Source: Pantoea anthophila
Lineage (GTDB): Bacteria; Pseudomonadota; Gammaproteobacteria; Enterobacterales; Enterobacteriaceae
DNA: 64,000 nucleotides
Assembly: GCF_006494375.1 (NCBI RefSeq)
Contig: NZ_VHIZ01000024.1
Location: forward strand, 27,854 to 91,853
Reading direction: 5' to 3'
The position numbers and the translations under genes are program-made. The notes under the pieces were generated by a model. It was not told the DNA's origin, made no database searches, and saw only the letters and a program-made list of their open reading frames with translations. Shown in pieces: positions 38,746-50,889 of the stretch (position 1 is the stretch's first letter; each line of letters opens with the position of its first letter).

Positions 38746-40095
38746 ATGTTGAGCATAATCTGGAGTTTTGTCGCCTTTATCGTTGCGCTGGGCGTGCTGA
38801 TTACCGTCCATGAATTTGGCCATTTCTGGGTCGCCCGTCGCTGCGGCGTCAAAGTTGAACGCTTTTCCATCGGTTTCGGTAAATCACTCTGGCGGCGTCG
38901 TGACCGCCAGGGCACCGAGTTTGTCATCGCGCTGATTCCCCTTGGCGGCTACGTGAAAATGCTCGACGAGCGTGTCGAAAGCGTGCCCGCCGAACTGCGT
39001 CATCAGGCTTTCAACAACAAAGCCGTCTGGCAGCGCGCTTCCATCATTGCGGCGGGTCCTGTCGCTAACTTCCTCTTTGCCATCTTTGCCTACTGGGTTG
39101 TGTTTATTCATGGCGTGCCGGGTGTGCGCCCGGTAATCGGTGAAATTTTAAACGGATCGGTCGCGGCGGAAGCGCAAATTGCACCCGGTATGGAACTTAA
39201 GGCGGTTGACGGTATCGAAACGCCTGACTGGGATGCTGTGCGGATGGCGCTGGTGGGTAAAATCGGCGACAGCAGCACAACCCTGACGGTGGCACGATTT
39301 GGCGAGGACGCGACCCAGGAGAAACAGCTGGATTTGCGTAACTGGCAGTTTGAGCCAGACAAGCAGGATCCGGTTGTCGCGCTGGGCATCCGGCCACGTG
39401 GTCCGCAGATTGAGACCACGCTGGCAGAAGTGCAGGCGAACTCGCCAGCCAGTGAAGCCGGTTTGCAAGCTGGCGACAGGATCGTTAAAGTCGATGGTCA
39501 GCCATTATCGCAGTGGCAGACTTTTGTCACGCAGGTCCGGGATAATCCGGGCAAAAGCATGGCGCTTGAGGTGGATCGCGGCGGTGATGCAATTACGCTG
39601 ACCATGACGCCAGAAGCCAGATCGGGCAGCAAAGGCGAAGGATTTGCGGGTGTTATCCCGCGCATTGTCCCGCTGCCGGAAGAGTACAGAACGGTAAGAC
39701 AGTATGGCGCGTTTGCGGCTATCGGTGAGGCCAGTGTAAAAACCTGGCAGCTGATGAAGCTTACCGTTTCTATGCTGGGCAAGTTAATCACGGGTGATGT
39801 GAAGCTGAACAACCTGAGCGGGCCAATCTCGATTGCGCAGGGTGCAGGGTTGTCAGCAGAGTATGGGTTGATTTACTACCTGATGTTCCTGGCGCTGATC
39901 AGCGTCAACCTGGGCATCATCAACCTGTTCCCATTGCCGGTTTTAGATGGTGGGCATCTGCTCTTCCTGGCGATCGAAAAGATCAAAGGTGGACCGGTGT
40001 CCGAGCGAGTTCAGGACTTTAGTTATCGCATCGGTTCGATTTTGCTGGTGCTGTTAATGGGGCTTGCACTTTTCAATGATTTCTCCCGTTTGTAA
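38746..40095 (+). CDS. rseP: Site-2 protease RseP
   Basis: RseP cleaves RseA inside the membrane to release sigma-E. The metalloprotease motif HEFGH is at residues 22-26, two PDZ domains follow, and the second metal ligand lies in [11 protein letters not shown] near the C-terminus. The 449 residues match E. coli. The gene is in the cdsA-rseP-bamA arrangement, coupling stress signalling with outer-membrane assembly. Confidence 0.98.
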   Translation: MLSIIWSFVAFIVALGVLITVHEFGHFWVARRCGVKVERFSIGFGKSLWRRRDRQGTEFVIALIPLGGYVKMLDERVESVPAELRHQAFNNKAVWQRASIIAAGPVANFLFAIFAYWVVFIHGVPGVRPVIGEILNGSVAAEAQIAPGMELKAVDGIETPDWDAVRMALVGKIGDSSTTLTVARFGEDATQEKQLDLRNWQFEPDKQDPVVALGIRPRGPQIETTLAEVQANSPASEAGLQAGDRIVKVDGQPLSQWQTFVTQVRDNPGKSMALEVDRGGDAITLTMTPEARSGSKGEGFAGVIPRIVPLPEEYRTVRQYGAFAAIGEASVKTWQLMKLTVSMLGKLITGDVKLNNLSGPISIAQGAGLSAEYGLIYYLMFLALISVNLGIINLFPLPVLDGGHLLFLAIEKIKGGPVSERVQDFSYRIGSILLVLLMGLALFNDFSRL

Positions 40096-40146
40096 CCGCT
40101 GGAACGCGAACATTCAGGGGATGTGTTAGGAAAACGCATAATAACG

Positions 40147-42558
40147 ATGGCGATGAAAAAGTTGCTCATAGCGTCGCTGCTGTTTAGCAGCGCCACCGTT
40201 TACGGTGCAGACGATTTCGTGGTGAAGGATATTCATTTCGAAGGGCTGCAGCGAGTCGCCGTCGGCGCGGCTCTGCTGAGCATGCCAGTTCGGGTTGGCG
40301 ATACGGTGAATGACGATGATGTCAGAAACACCATTCGCTCACTGTTCGCGACTGGCAACTTTGAGGATGTTCAGGTCCTGCGAGACGGTACAACGCTGAT
40401 TGTCCAGGTCAAAGAACGTCCTACCATTGCCAGCATTACCTTCACCGGTAACAAAGCGGTGAAAGAGGATCAGCTGAAACAGAATCTGGAAGCCTCCGGT
40501 GTGCGTGTCGGCGAAGCGCTTGACCGCACCACGCTCTCTTCTATCGAAAAGGGCCTGGAGGATTTCTACTACAGCGTCGGTAAATATACGGCCAACGTGA
40601 AAGCGGTGGTCACGCCACTGCCGCGTAACCGTGTCGATCTGAAGCTGGTCTTTACGGAGGGTGTCTCTGCCAAAATTCAGCAGATCAACATCGTCGGTAA
40701 CAAGGCGTTCAGTTCTGATGAACTGATCTCCCGCTTCCAGCTGCGCGATGAAGTGCCATGGTGGAACGTGGTCGGCGACCGTAAATACCAGAAACAGAAA
40801 CTGGCCGGTGACCTCGAAACCCTGCGCAGCTTCTATCTGGATCGCGGCTATGCCCGCTTTAATATCGATTCGACCCAGGTCAGCCTGACGCCGGATAAAA
40901 AAGGCATCTACATCACCGTCAACATCACTGAAGGCGATCAGTACAAAATCGCAGGCGTGATCGTGAATGGCAGCATGGCAGGCCACTCAGCAGAGATTGA
41001 ACATCTGACCAAAATTCCGGCAGGCGAGCTCTATAACGGCGCCAAAGTCACGAAGATGGAAGATGACATCAAGAAACTGCTGGGCCGCTACGGCTACGCC
41101 TATCCGCGCGTCGTGACACAGCCTGAAATCAACGATGCTGATAAGACCGTCAAACTGCACATCAACGTGGATGCCGGTAACCGCTACTACGTGCGTCATG
41201 TTCGCTTTGAAGGTAACGACACCTCAAAAGATGCGGTGCTGCGTCGTGAAATGCGTCAGATGGAAGGGGCCTGGCTGGGCAGCGACCTGGTCGAGCAGGG
41301 CAAAGAGCGTCTGAACCGCACCGGTTACTTTGAAAACGTCGATGTGGATACCCAGCGCGTGCCGGGTTCACCGGATCAGGTGGATGTGGTCTACAAGGTT
41401 AAAGAGCGCAACACCGGGACCTTCAACTTCGGCGTCGGTTATGGCACCGAGAGTGGCGTAAGTTTCCAGGTCGGGGTCACGCAGGATAACTGGCTGGGCA
41501 CCGGTAATACCGTCGGCATCAGCGGCACCAAAAATGACTATCAGACCTATGCCGAGTTCTCGCTGACTGACCCTTACTTCACCGTGGATGGGGTGAGTCT
41601 GGGTGGTCGTCTGTTCTATAACGACTTTAAAGCGGACAATGCCGACCTCTCTGACTATACCAACAAGAGCTATGGTCTGGATGGCACGCTGGGCTTCCCG
41701 GTTAACGAAAACAACACCCTGCGTGTCGGTCTGGGCTATGTCCACAACGACCTCTCCAACATGCAGCCGCAGGTGGCGATGTGGCGTTATCTGGATTCAG
41801 TCGGCAAGCCGCAGCAGCTGGACGATAAAGGCGAATTCTCTGCTGATGACTTCACCTTCAACTACGGCTGGACCTACAACACGCTGGACCGTGGCTTCTT
41901 CCCGACGGCGGGTAACCGCACCAACCTGAACGGTAAGGTGACGATTCCTGGCTCAGACAACAGCTTCTACAAGGCCACGCTGGACACCCAGCAGTATGTG
42001 CCGATTAACCAGGATCACACCTGGGTGCTGTTGGGTCGTGGCCGTGTGGGTTACGGCGATGGTCTCGGCGGCAAAGAGATGCCGTTCTATGAGAACTTCT
42101 ACGCCGGTGGTTCCAGTACCGTTCGTGGCTTCCAGTCCAATACCATTGGTCCGAAGGCTGCCTACTACAATAACAACTCGTCGAATTGCCGCCTGGCCGA
42201 TCCGGATGGCATCTGTAAGTCTGACGATGCGGTCGGCGGAAACGCCATGGCGATTGCCAGCCTGGAGCTGATCACGCCAACGCCGTTCCTGAGCGAGAAG
42301 TATGCCAACTCGGTACGTACCTCGGTGTTTGTCGATACCGGTACCGCATGGGATACCCACTGGGAAAACACGGCCGAAACTCGTGCGGCGGGCATTCCGG
42401 ACTACAGCGATCCTAACAATATCCGCGTTTCAAGCGGTGTTGCGCTGCAGTGGATGTCACCGCTCGGCCCGCTGGTGTTCTCTTACGCCCAGCCGATAAA
42501 GAAAGTGGATGGAGACAAGTCAGAGCAGTTCCAGTTTAACATTGGTAAAACCTGGTAA
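40147..42558 (+). CDS. bamA: Outer-membrane protein assembly factor BamA
   Basis: BamA inserts beta-barrel proteins into the outer membrane. It has a 20-residue signal peptide ([20 protein letters not shown]), five POTRA domains and a 16-strand C-terminal barrel with a VRGFQS motif in the L6 loop; the last residues are FNIGKTW. The ATG at 40147 gives 803 residues against 810 in E. coli. An in-frame GTG at 40123 sits on the TTAGGA site and is not likely to be used. The external loop around residues 676-702 is shorter than in E. coli, the main difference. Confidence 0.97.
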   Translation: MAMKKLLIASLLFSSATVYGADDFVVKDIHFEGLQRVAVGAALLSMPVRVGDTVNDDDVRNTIRSLFATGNFEDVQVLRDGTTLIVQVKERPTIASITFTGNKAVKEDQLKQNLEASGVRVGEALDRTTLSSIEKGLEDFYYSVGKYTANVKAVVTPLPRNRVDLKLVFTEGVSAKIQQINIVGNKAFSSDELISRFQLRDEVPWWNVVGDRKYQKQKLAGDLETLRSFYLDRGYARFNIDSTQVSLTPDKKGIYITVNITEGDQYKIAGVIVNGSMAGHSAEIEHLTKIPAGELYNGAKVTKMEDDIKKLLGRYGYAYPRVVTQPEINDADKTVKLHINVDAGNRYYVRHVRFEGNDTSKDAVLRREMRQMEGAWLGSDLVEQGKERLNRTGYFENVDVDTQRVPGSPDQVDVVYKVKERNTGTFNFGVGYGTESGVSFQVGVTQDNWLGTGNTVGISGTKNDYQTYAEFSLTDPYFTVDGVSLGGRLFYNDFKADNADLSDYTNKSYGLDGTLGFPVNENNTLRVGLGYVHNDLSNMQPQVAMWRYLDSVGKPQQLDDKGEFSADDFTFNYGWTYNTLDRGFFPTAGNRTNLNGKVTIPGSDNSFYKATLDTQQYVPINQDHTWVLLGRGRVGYGDGLGGKEMPFYENFYAGGSSTVRGFQSNTIGPKAAYYNNNSSNCRLADPDGICKSDDAVGGNAMAIASLELITPTPFLSEKYANSVRTSVFVDTGTAWDTHWENTAETRAAGIPDYSDPNNIRVSSGVALQWMSPLGPLVFSYAQPIKKVDGDKSEQFQFNIGKTW

Positions 42559-42665
42559 TGTTCTGAGCATGGATGCATAGCTGAAGTCTTGCTGCCGGAC
42601 AGCGCAGGCTGTTCCGGGGCAAACACTGTGTCGCTGACACAAACGTTGATGGTAAGGAGTTTATA

Positions 42666-43163
42666 GTGAAAAAGTTGTTGTGTGCCGCAGGTCTGGGCCT
42701 TGCTTTAGCGGTTTCCGCTGGTGTTCAGGCTGCTGACAAAATTGCAGTGGTAAACGTGTCCAGCATTTTCCAACAGTTACCGCAACGTGCGACTGTTGCT
42801 AAACAGCTGGAAAATGAGTTCAAAGGCCGTGCAACTGAGCTGCAGAGCCAGGAACGCGATCTGCAAACTAAAATGCAGCGTTTACAGCGTGACGGCTCTA
42901 CCATGAAGGCCAGCGAACGCAGCCGTATGGAAAAAGATGTCATGTCTCAGCGTGAAGCTTTCTCTTCAAAAGCCCAGGCCTTTGAGCAGGATAACCGCCG
43001 TCGTCAGATGGAAGAGCGTAACAAGCTGCTGAGCCGCATTCAGGACGCCGTGAAGAAAGTCGCTGACAGCGATGGTTACGATGTCGTGATCGACGCGAAC
43101 GCGGTGGCTTATGCATCAAACGCAAAAGACATTACTGCTGACGTGCTGAAACAGGTTAAATAA
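42666..43163 (+). CDS. skp: Periplasmic chaperone Skp
   Basis: Skp is a trimeric jellyfish-like chaperone that holds outer-membrane proteins on the way to BamA. The start is GTG 42666 with a TAAGGAG site; a signal peptide ([21 protein letters not shown]) is followed by a helical coiled coil. Length is 165 residues against 161 in E. coli. It is next to bamA and four bases before lpxD. Confidence 0.96.
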   Translation: MKKLLCAAGLGLALAVSAGVQAADKIAVVNVSSIFQQLPQRATVAKQLENEFKGRATELQSQERDLQTKMQRLQRDGSTMKASERSRMEKDVMSQREAFSSKAQAFEQDNRRRQMEERNKLLSRIQDAVKKVADSDGYDVVIDANAVAYASNAKDITADVLKQVK

Positions 43164-43166
43164 TTC

Positions 43167-44192
43167 ATGGCATCTATTCGACTGGCTGATTTAGCCCAGC
43201 AGTTGGATGCAGAATTGCACGGAGATGGCGATATCGTCATCTCCGGCATTGCTTCTATGCAATCCGCCACAACTGGCCAAATCACATTTCTTGCAAACAG
43301 CCGTTACCGCGAGCAACTCGCCCTGATAAAGGCTTCAGCCGTGGTGCTGACGGAAGCGGATCTGGAGTGGTGCAATACGGCAGCGCTGGTGGTGAAAAAT
43401 CCCTACCTGACCTATGCGCGTATGGCACAGATACTCGATACCACCCCCCAGCCCGCGCAGAATATCGCGCCCAGCGCGGTGATCGACCCTTCAGCCCGAC
43501 TCGGCAACAACGTCGCGATTGGCGCTAACGCCGTCATCGAAGCGGATGTGGAGCTGGGCGACAACGTGGTGATCGGCGCAGGCTGCTTTGTGGGCAAAAA
43601 AACCCGCATCGGTCGCGGCACCCGTCTCTGGGCCAACGTCTCCATTTATCATGAGATTCAGATCGGCCAGGATTGTCTGATTCAGTCAGGCACCGTCATC
43701 GGTTCTGATGGCTTCGGCTATGCCAACGATCGCGGTAACTGGGTGAAAATCCCGCAGTTAGGCGCGGTAATTATCGGCGATCGGGTGGAAATTGGTGCCT
43801 GCACCACCATCGATCGCGGTGCGCTGGATAACACTCTGATAGGCAATGGTGTTATCATAGACAACCAGTGCCAGATCGCTCACAACGTAGTTATTGGCGA
43901 CAATACTGCGGTTGCAGGCGGTGTGATCATGGCGGGTAGTTTGAAAATTGGACGTTACTGTATGATTGGCGGTGCCAGCGTCATTAACGGCCATATGGAA
44001 ATCTGTGACAAAGTCACCGTGACCGGTATGGGCATGGTCATGCGTCCTATCACAGAGCCTGGCGTCTATTCCTCAGGCATTCCGCTGCAACCCAACAAAA
44101 CCTGGCGCAAAACTGCAGCGCTGGTGATGAACATCGATGACATGAGCAAACGCTTAAAAGCCATCGAGCGCAAGGTCGGCAAAGACGACTGA
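43167..44192 (+). CDS. lpxD: UDP-3-O-acylglucosamine N-acyltransferase LpxD
   Basis: LpxD adds the second 3-hydroxymyristoyl chain to UDP-glucosamine in lipid A synthesis. It has an N-terminal uridine-binding domain, a left-handed beta-helix of hexapeptide repeats ([30 protein letters not shown] with the catalytic His) and a C-terminal helix. Length 341 residues equals E. coli. It follows skp by 3 bases. Confidence 0.97.
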   Translation: MASIRLADLAQQLDAELHGDGDIVISGIASMQSATTGQITFLANSRYREQLALIKASAVVLTEADLEWCNTAALVVKNPYLTYARMAQILDTTPQPAQNIAPSAVIDPSARLGNNVAIGANAVIEADVELGDNVVIGAGCFVGKKTRIGRGTRLWANVSIYHEIQIGQDCLIQSGTVIGSDGFGYANDRGNWVKIPQLGAVIIGDRVEIGACTTIDRGALDNTLIGNGVIIDNQCQIAHNVVIGDNTAVAGGVIMAGSLKIGRYCMIGGASVINGHMEICDKVTVTGMGMVMRPITEPGVYSSGIPLQPNKTWRKTAALVMNIDDMSKRLKAIERKVGKDD

Positions 44193-44267
44193 CCGCCATC
44201 CCAAAACTGACCGGCTTTCATAATAAAAATGTTAAGCAGGGAAGCCCGGCGCCACAGAACCTATTTG

Positions 44268-44303
44268 CGGCCTGCGGAAGATCATTTTGATCTGTGCAGG
44301 CCG
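44268..44303 (+). other. Strong hairpin between lpxD and fabZ
   Basis: CGGCCTGC (44268-44275) pairs with GCAGGCCG (44296-44303), and AGATCA (44279-44284) with TGATCT (44288-44293), giving 14 pairs with a small internal loop and TTT loop. No T-run follows, so it may protect the lpxD message or set relative fabZ levels. Confidence 0.65.
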
Positions 44304-44344
44304 TGTTATTGATGTCATCAGATTTTTAGGACAGGAAGAGTATT

Positions 44345-44800
44345 TTGACTACTGAAACTCATACTCTGAAAATTGAAGAGATTTTAGAGCTGCTGCCGCA
44401 CCGCTATCCGTTTCTGCTGGTAGACCGCGTGCTGGAATTTGAAGAGCACAAATACCTGCGTGCAGTGAAGAACGTTTCTGTTAACGAACCGTTTTTCCAG
44501 GGGCATTTCCCTGGTAAACCGATTTTTCCTGGCGTTCTTATCCTGGAAGCGATGGCGCAGGCCACCGGTATTCTGGCGTTTAAAAGCGTAGGTAAACTGG
44601 AGCCAGGTGAACTCTATTATTTTGCCGGTATCGACAACGCCCGCTTCAAGCGCCCTGTGGTACCAGGCGACCAGATGATCATGGAAGTCACTTTCGAGAA
44701 AACCCGCCGTGGTCTGACCCGCTTCAAAGGCGTGGCGACTGTCGACGGTAAAATCGTTTGTGAAGCGACCATGATGTGTGCCCGCAGCCGGGAGGCATAA
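44345..44800 (+). CDS. fabZ: 3-hydroxyacyl-ACP dehydratase FabZ
   Basis: FabZ dehydrates beta-hydroxyacyl-ACP in fatty acid elongation; its hydroxyacyl substrate is shared with LpxA, so their balance sets LPS versus phospholipid. Catalytic His54 ([11 protein letters not shown]) and Glu68 (LILEAM) are present in 151 residues. The start is TTG 44345 behind AGGAAGAG, as in E. coli fabZ. It lies between lpxD and lpxA. Confidence 0.97.
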   Translation: MTTETHTLKIEEILELLPHRYPFLLVDRVLEFEEHKYLRAVKNVSVNEPFFQGHFPGKPIFPGVLILEAMAQATGILAFKSVGKLEPGELYYFAGIDNARFKRPVVPGDQMIMEVTFEKTRRGLTRFKGVATVDGKIVCEATMMCARSREA

Positions 44801-44803
44801 TTC

Positions 44804-45592
44804 GTGATTGATCCAACCGCCACTATCCATCCCAGTTCTGTCATCGAAGAGGGCGCGGTTATCGGCGCCCGCGTTCACATTGGCCCGTTTTGCTTTATTG
44901 GCGCGAATGTGGAGATCGGTGAAGGAACGGTACTGAAGTCACACGTTGTGGTGAACGGCCACACGCGTATCGGTAAAGATAACCAGATCTATCAGTTCGC
45001 CTCTATCGGCGAAGTGAACCAGGATCTGAAATATGCCGGTGAGCCAACACGGGTTGAAATCGGCGATCGCAACCGCATCCGTGAAAGCGTGACGATTCAT
45101 CGCGGCACCACTCAGGGTGGCCATGTCACCACGGTGGGCAGCGATAATCTGCTGATGGTCAACGTTCATATTGCGCACGACTGCGTCATCGGTAACCGCT
45201 GTATCTTCGCCAACAACGCGACCCTGGGTGGTCACGTCACGGTCGATGATTTCGCCATTATTGGCGGCATGACAGCAGTGCATCAGTGGTGCACTATTGG
45301 TGCGCACGTGATGGTGGGTGGCTGTTCCGGCGTGGCGCAGGATGTGCCGCCTTACGTTATTGCGCAGGGCAACCATGCCACGCCGTTCGGGATCAACATT
45401 GAAGGCCTCAAGCGCCGTGGGTTCAGCAAAGAGTCGTTGCACGCGATCCGCAACGCCTACAAGTTGCTCTATCGCAGCGGCAGAACGCTGGAGGAAGTGA
45501 AGCCGGAGATTGAAGCGCTTGCGCAGCAGCATAGCGAAGTGCAGCCTTTCTACGATTTCTTTGCCCGTTCAACCCGTGGATTAATTCGTTAA
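44804..45592 (+). CDS. lpxA: UDP-N-acetylglucosamine acyltransferase LpxA
   Basis: LpxA carries out the first step of lipid A synthesis, moving 3-hydroxymyristoyl to UDP-GlcNAc. Hexapeptide repeats ([15 protein letters not shown]) and the catalytic segment VHIAHDC with the general-base His are present; length 262 residues. The GTG at 44804 follows GGAGG eight bases earlier, and only three bases separate it from the fabZ stop. Confidence 0.97.
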   Translation: MIDPTATIHPSSVIEEGAVIGARVHIGPFCFIGANVEIGEGTVLKSHVVVNGHTRIGKDNQIYQFASIGEVNQDLKYAGEPTRVEIGDRNRIRESVTIHRGTTQGGHVTTVGSDNLLMVNVHIAHDCVIGNRCIFANNATLGGHVTVDDFAIIGGMTAVHQWCTIGAHVMVGGCSGVAQDVPPYVIAQGNHATPFGINIEGLKRRGFSKESLHAIRNAYKLLYRSGRTLEEVKPEIEALAQQHSEVQPFYDFFARSTRGLIR

Positions 45593-45595
45593 TTC

Positions 45596-46744
45596 ATGTC
45601 AGCGCGTCCTCTAACGATTGCCCTGGTCGCCGGAGAAACCTCCGGCGATATTCTTGGTGCAGGTCTGATTCGAGCCCTGAAAGCGCGCCATCCCGACGCG
45701 CGTTTTGTCGGCGTAGCCGGTCCGCTGATGCAGGCGGAAGGGTGTGAAGCCTGGTATGAGATGGAAGAGCTGGCGGTCATGGGTATTGTGGAGGTGCTGG
45801 GACGTCTGCGCCGTCTGCTGACGATCCGCCGCGATCTCACCCGGCGCTTTACCGAACTCCAGCCCGATGTGTTTGTCGGGATCGATGCGCCTGACTTCAA
45901 TATTACGCTGGAAGGTAACCTGAAACGCGCCGGTATCCGTACCATTCACTACGTCAGTCCCTCTGTCTGGGCATGGCGTCAGAAGCGCGTCTTCAAGATT
46001 GGCCGTAACACCAATCTGGTGCTGGCCTTCCTGCCGTTTGAAAAAGCGTTCTACGATCGCTTCAATGTTCCCTGCCGTTTTATCGGTCACACCATGGCGG
46101 ATGCGATGCCGCTGCACCCTGACAAACAGGCTGCGCGTCGTCACCTGGGGATTGCCGATGATGCGCTCTGTCTGGCCCTGCTGCCCGGCAGTCGTGGCGC
46201 AGAGGTTGACATGCTCAGCGCCGATTTTCTCAAAACGGCCCGGCTACTGCGCCGTCACTATCCGGCGCTGGAAATCGTCGTTCCGCTGGTAAACGCCCGC
46301 CGGCGCGAACAGTTTGAGAAGATAAAAGCTGAAACGGCTCCCGACCTTCCTGTTCATCTGCTGGATGGTCAGGGACGCGAGGCGATGATCGCGAGCGATG
46401 CCGCACTTCTGGCATCGGGCACTGCTGCACTGGAGTGCATGCTGGCAAAATGCCCGATGGTGGTGGGGTATCGTATGAAACCGGCGACCTTCTGGCTGGC
46501 AAAACGGCTGGTGAAGACCCCCTACGTTTCGCTGCCCAATCTGCTGGCAGGGCGGGAACTGGTGAAAGAGTTACTGCAGGATGAGTGTCAGCCTGAAGCC
46601 CTGGCCGCGGCGTTAGATCCGCTGCTGCATGCCGGGCCTGAGCGCGAAACCCTGCTGCAGACGTTCAATGAATTACATCAACAGATCCGCTGGAACGCCG
46701 ATGAACAGGCGGCGGATGCGGTACTGGAGCTGGTGAATGCCTGA
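45596..46744 (+). CDS. lpxB: Lipid-A-disaccharide synthase LpxB
   Basis: LpxB joins lipid X and UDP-diacylglucosamine into the tetra-acyl disaccharide. GT19-family features include the N-terminal [14 protein letters not shown] and [13 protein letters not shown]; length 382 residues. It follows lpxA by three bases and overlaps rnhB by eight bases. Confidence 0.97.
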   Translation: MSARPLTIALVAGETSGDILGAGLIRALKARHPDARFVGVAGPLMQAEGCEAWYEMEELAVMGIVEVLGRLRRLLTIRRDLTRRFTELQPDVFVGIDAPDFNITLEGNLKRAGIRTIHYVSPSVWAWRQKRVFKIGRNTNLVLAFLPFEKAFYDRFNVPCRFIGHTMADAMPLHPDKQAARRHLGIADDALCLALLPGSRGAEVDMLSADFLKTARLLRRHYPALEIVVPLVNARRREQFEKIKAETAPDLPVHLLDGQGREAMIASDAALLASGTAALECMLAKCPMVVGYRMKPATFWLAKRLVKTPYVSLPNLLAGRELVKELLQDECQPEALAAALDPLLHAGPERETLLQTFNELHQQIRWNADEQAADAVLELVNA

Positions 46745-47363
46745 TTTTATCTATCCTGCCGCCACGCTGATTGCCGGTGTGGACGAAGTCGGGCGCGGCC
46801 CGCTGGTTGGCGCGGTCGTTACGGCGGCGGTGATCCTCGATCCGGCCAACCCGATTACCGGGCTGGCGGACTCAAAGAAGCTGTCGGAAAAACGCCGTCT
46901 GGCCCTGTTTGACGAAATCAAAGAGAAGGCGCTGGCGTGGAGCCTGGGCCGGGCAGAACCGGAAGAGATTGACCAGCTGAATATCCTGCATGCGACTATG
47001 CTGGCGATGCAGCGTGCGGTTGCTGGCCTCTGCATTCAGCCTGACTATGTGCTGATCGACGGTAATCGCTGCCCGGCGCTGCCGATGCCGTCGCAGGCGG
47101 TAGTAAAAGGGGACAGTCTGGTCGCTGAGATCAGCGCCGCTTCTATCATTGCCAAGGTCTCCCGCGACCGTGAAATGGCTGAACTCGATCTGCTGTTCCC
47201 GCAATATGGCTTTGCACAGCACAAAGGCTATCCGACGGCGCTGCACATGGAAAAACTGACGCAATATGGCGCGACTCCGCACCACCGTCGCAGTTTTGCT
47301 CCTGTCCGCAACGCGCTGATCGATGCGGACGTACTGGCCGCCAGCCAGCCCCATACGCTTTAA
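46737..47363 (+). CDS. rnhB: Ribonuclease HII RnhB
   Basis: RnhB cuts RNA in RNA-DNA hybrids and removes single ribonucleotides from DNA. The DEDD acidic motif is in [12 protein letters not shown], with later KGDSLV and AAVSII-type segments; length 208 residues. It starts eight bases before the end of lpxB, so translation is coupled, and is followed by dnaE. Confidence 0.96.
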   Translation: MPDFIYPAATLIAGVDEVGRGPLVGAVVTAAVILDPANPITGLADSKKLSEKRRLALFDEIKEKALAWSLGRAEPEEIDQLNILHATMLAMQRAVAGLCIQPDYVLIDGNRCPALPMPSQAVVKGDSLVAEISAASIIAKVSRDREMAELDLLFPQYGFAQHKGYPTALHMEKLTQYGATPHHRRSFAPVRNALIDADVLAASQPHTL

Positions 47364-47394
47364 TAGCCTGACGCTGTTTTAACCGGAAACTGAT

Positions 47395-50300
47395 ATGGCT
47401 GAACCCCGTTTTATACATCTGCGCGTCCACAGTGACTATTCGATGGTTGATGGCCTGGCGAAAACCGGGCCGCTGATCAAAAAGGCGGCTGCGCTCGGCA
47501 TGCCCGCGATTGCGATCACCGACTTCACTAACCTGTGTGGCCTGGTGAAATTCTACGGCGGGGCGCACGGCGCAGGGATAAAACCGGTTATTGGTGCCGA
47601 TTTTAAGGTCGCCAGCGAGCTGATGGGGGATGAACTCACGCAGCTGACCGTGCTGGCGGCGAACAATACCGGCTATCAGAACCTGACGCTGCTGATCTCC
47701 CGCGCCTATCAGCGTGGCTATGGCGTGGACGGGCCGATTATCGATCGCGACTGGCTGATGGAATTGCAGGAAGGGTTAATCCTGCTGTCAGGCGGACGCC
47801 GCGGAGATGTCGGCCGCAGCCTGCTGCGCGGTAACAGCGCGCTGGTTTCACAGTGCCTCTCTTTTTATCAGCAGCATTTCCCTGACAGATACTATCTGGA
47901 ACTGATTCGCACCGGCCGTCCGGATGAAGAGAGCTACCTGCACGCGGCGGTGGAGCTGGCGATTGCCGAAGGCATTCCGGTGGTCGCGACCAACGAAGTC
48001 TGCTTTATCAATGAAGAGGATTTCGACGCGCATGAAATCCGCGTGGCCATCCATGACGGCTATACGCTGGATGACCCCAAGCGTCCGCGCAACTACAGTC
48101 CTCAGCAATATATGCGCAGCGAAGCGGAGATGTGCGAGCTCTTCTCGGACATCCCGGAAGCGCTGGAAAACAGCGTAGAGATTGCTAAGCGTTGTAACGT
48201 CACGGTCCGGCTGGGCGAATACTTCCTGCCGCAGTTCCCGACCGGTGATATGACCACGGAAGATTATCTTGTCGCGAAATCCCGCGAGGGGCTGGAAGAG
48301 CGTCTGGTGTTCCTGTTCCCGGACGAAGCTGAGCGGCTGCAGAAACGCCCGGAATATGATGAGCGTCTGGAGGTTGAACTCAATGTGATCAACCAGATGG
48401 GCTTCCCGGGCTACTTCCTGATCGTGATGGAGTTCATCCAGTGGTCCAAGGATAATGGCGTGCCGGTCGGGCCGGGTCGTGGTTCCGGTGCCGGTTCGCT
48501 GGTGGCCTATGCGCTGAAAATTACCGATATCGATCCGCTGGAGTTTGACCTGCTGTTCGAACGTTTCCTGAACCCGGAACGTGTTTCAATGCCCGACTTT
48601 GACGTCGATTTCTGCATGGAGAAGCGTGACCAGGTGATTGAACACGTCGCGGACATGTACGGGCGCGAAGCGGTTTCACAGATCATCACTTTCGGCACCA
48701 TGGCGGCGAAAGCAGTTATCCGCGACGTTGGCCGCGTGCTGGGTCATCCTTATGGTTTCGTGGATCGCATTTCCAAACTGATCCCGCCCGATCCCGGCAT
48801 GACGCTGGAAAAAGCCTTTATTGCTGAACCGCAGCTGCCGGCCATGTATGAGGCGGATGAAGAGGTCAAAGCGCTGATCGATATGGCGCGTAAGCTGGAA
48901 GGGGTCACGCGTAACGCCGGTAAACATGCCGGTGGTGTGGTCATCGCGCCAACGAAGATCACCGATTTTGCGCCGCTCTACTGCGATGAGCACGGTCAGT
49001 TCCCGGTGACCCAGTTCGATAAAAATGATGTGGAATATGCCGGCCTGGTGAAGTTCGACTTCCTGGGGCTGAGAACGCTGACCATCATCGACTGGGCGCT
49101 GAAGATGATCAACCCGCGCCGGGAAAAGCAGGGGCTGGAGCCGATCGACATCGCCTCTATCCCGCTGGATGACAAGAAAAGCTTCGATATGCTGCAGCGC
49201 TCGGAAACCACCGCGGTATTCCAGCTTGAATCGCGCGGCATGAAGGATCTGATCAAACGTCTGAAGCCCGACTGCTTTGAAGATATGATCGCACTGGTGG
49301 CGCTGTTCCGTCCGGGGCCGCTTCAGTCCGGCATGGTGGATAACTTCATCGACCGTAAGCATGGTCGTGAAGCGATCTCCTATCCCGATATCCAGTGGCA
49401 GCACGAGAGTCTGAAACCGGTGCTGGAGCCGACATACGGCATCATTCTCTATCAGGAACAGGTGATGCAGATCGCCCAGGTTCTCTCCGGTTACACCCTG
49501 GGTGGCGCAGATATGCTGCGTCGCGCCATGGGGAAAAAGAAACCGGAAGAGATGGCCAAGCAGCGTTCCGTTTTCCGTGACGGTGCAGAAAGCATGGGCA
49601 TCGACGGCGAACTGTCGATGAAAATCTTCGATCTGGTAGAAAAATTTGCAGGCTATGGCTTTAACAAGTCACACTCTGCGGCCTATGCACTGGTCTCTTA
49701 CCAGACGCTGTGGCTGAAAGCACACTATCCGGCAGAGTTTATGGCCGCGGTAATGACCGCCGATATGGATAACACCGAGAAGGTGGTAGGCCTGGTCGAT
49801 GAGTGCTGGCGGATGGGACTGAAGGTGCTGCCGCCCGATATCAACTCCGGCCTCTATCCCTTCCATGTGAATGACGCAGGTGAAATTGTTTACGGTATCG
49901 GTGCGATAAAAGGGGTCGGTGAAGGCCCGATCGAAGCGATCATTGACGCCCGAAACGAAGGCGGTTACTTCCGCGAGCTGTTTGATCTCTGCGCCCGAAC
50001 CGACACCAAAAAGATCAACCGTCGGGTGATGGAAAAACTGATCATGTCCGGGGCCTTCGATCGCCTGGGGCCGCATCGCGCCGCGCTGATGAGTGCGCTC
50101 GGTGACGCGTTAAAAGCGGCCGATCAGCATGCGAAGGCGGAGGCGATTGGCCAGGCAGATATGTTCGGCGTGCTGGCGGAAGAGCCGGAGCAGGTGGAGA
50201 AATCGTACGCCAGCGTCACGCGATGGCCGGAGCAGGTGCAGCTGGATGGCGAACGGGAAACCCTGGGGCTCTACCTGACCGGGCACCCGATTAATCAGTA

Positions 50301-50877
50301 TCTGAAAGAAATTGAGCGTTACGTTGGCGGGGTGCGTCTGAAAGATATGCATCCAACCGACCGGGGGAAAATTACCGTGGCGGCCGGTCTGGTGATCGCT
50401 GCACGGGTAATGGTCACCAAACGCGGCAACCGAATTGGTATCTGTACTCTGGACGATCGTTCTGGTCGTCTTGAGGTGATGTTATTTACCGATGCGTTAG
50501 ATAAATACCAGCAGCTGCTGGAGAAAGACCGAATCCTGATCGTCAGTGGACAGGTCAGCTTTGATGACTTCAGTGGTGGCCTTAAAATGACCGCTCGTGA
50601 AGTTATGGACATCGACGAAGCTCGCGAAAAATACGCGCGCGGACTTGCTATCTCGCTGACGGACAGGCAAATTGATGACCAGCTATTAAACCGACTCCGT
50701 CAGTCCCTGGAACCTCATCGATCAGGGACGATTCCGGTGCATCTCTACTATCAGAGAGCCGACGCGCGAGCGAAGCTGCGCTTTGGGGCAGCGTGGCGAA
50801 TTTCGCCCAGCGATCGTTTACTTAACGATCTGCGCTCGTTGATCGGATCGGAGCAGGTGGAACTGGAGTTTGACTAG
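47395..50877 (+). CDS. dnaE: DNA polymerase III alpha subunit DnaE
   Basis: DnaE is the replicative polymerase. The N-terminal PHP domain ([12 protein letters not shown]) is followed by the polymerase palm with Asp401 and Asp403 (MPDFDVDF) and a third acidic residue near 555, a helix-hairpin-helix, and an OB-fold with a tau/beta-binding tail. The 1160 residues equal the E. coli length. It stands 31 bases after rnhB and 12 bases before accA. Confidence 0.98.
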   Translation: MAEPRFIHLRVHSDYSMVDGLAKTGPLIKKAAALGMPAIAITDFTNLCGLVKFYGGAHGAGIKPVIGADFKVASELMGDELTQLTVLAANNTGYQNLTLLISRAYQRGYGVDGPIIDRDWLMELQEGLILLSGGRRGDVGRSLLRGNSALVSQCLSFYQQHFPDRYYLELIRTGRPDEESYLHAAVELAIAEGIPVVATNEVCFINEEDFDAHEIRVAIHDGYTLDDPKRPRNYSPQQYMRSEAEMCELFSDIPEALENSVEIAKRCNVTVRLGEYFLPQFPTGDMTTEDYLVAKSREGLEERLVFLFPDEAERLQKRPEYDERLEVELNVINQMGFPGYFLIVMEFIQWSKDNGVPVGPGRGSGAGSLVAYALKITDIDPLEFDLLFERFLNPERVSMPDFDVDFCMEKRDQVIEHVADMYGREAVSQIITFGTMAAKAVIRDVGRVLGHPYGFVDRISKLIPPDPGMTLEKAFIAEPQLPAMYEADEEVKALIDMARKLEGVTRNAGKHAGGVVIAPTKITDFAPLYCDEHGQFPVTQFDKNDVEYAGLVKFDFLGLRTLTIIDWALKMINPRREKQGLEPIDIASIPLDDKKSFDMLQRSETTAVFQLESRGMKDLIKRLKPDCFEDMIALVALFRPGPLQSGMVDNFIDRKHGREAISYPDIQWQHESLKPVLEPTYGIILYQEQVMQIAQVLSGYTLGGADMLRRAMGKKKPEEMAKQRSVFRDGAESMGIDGELSMKIFDLVEKFAGYGFNKSHSAAYALVSYQTLWLKAHYPAEFMAAVMTADMDNTEKVVGLVDECWRMGLKVLPPDINSGLYPFHVNDAGEIVYGIGAIKGVGEGPIEAIIDARNEGGYFRELFDLCARTDTKKINRRVMEKLIMSGAFDRLGPHRAALMSALGDALKAADQHAKAEAIGQADMFGVLAEEPEQVEKSYASVTRWPEQVQLDGERETLGLYLTGHPINQYLKEIERYVGGVRLKDMHPTDRGKITVAAGLVIAARVMVTKRGNRIGICTLDDRSGRLEVMLFTDALDKYQQLLEKDRILIVSGQVSFDDFSGGLKMTAREVMDIDEAREKYARGLAISLTDRQIDDQLLNRLRQSLEPHRSGTIPVHLYYQRADARAKLRFGAAWRISPSDRLLNDLRSLIGSEQVELEFD

Positions 50878-50889
50878 AACAGGAACATT

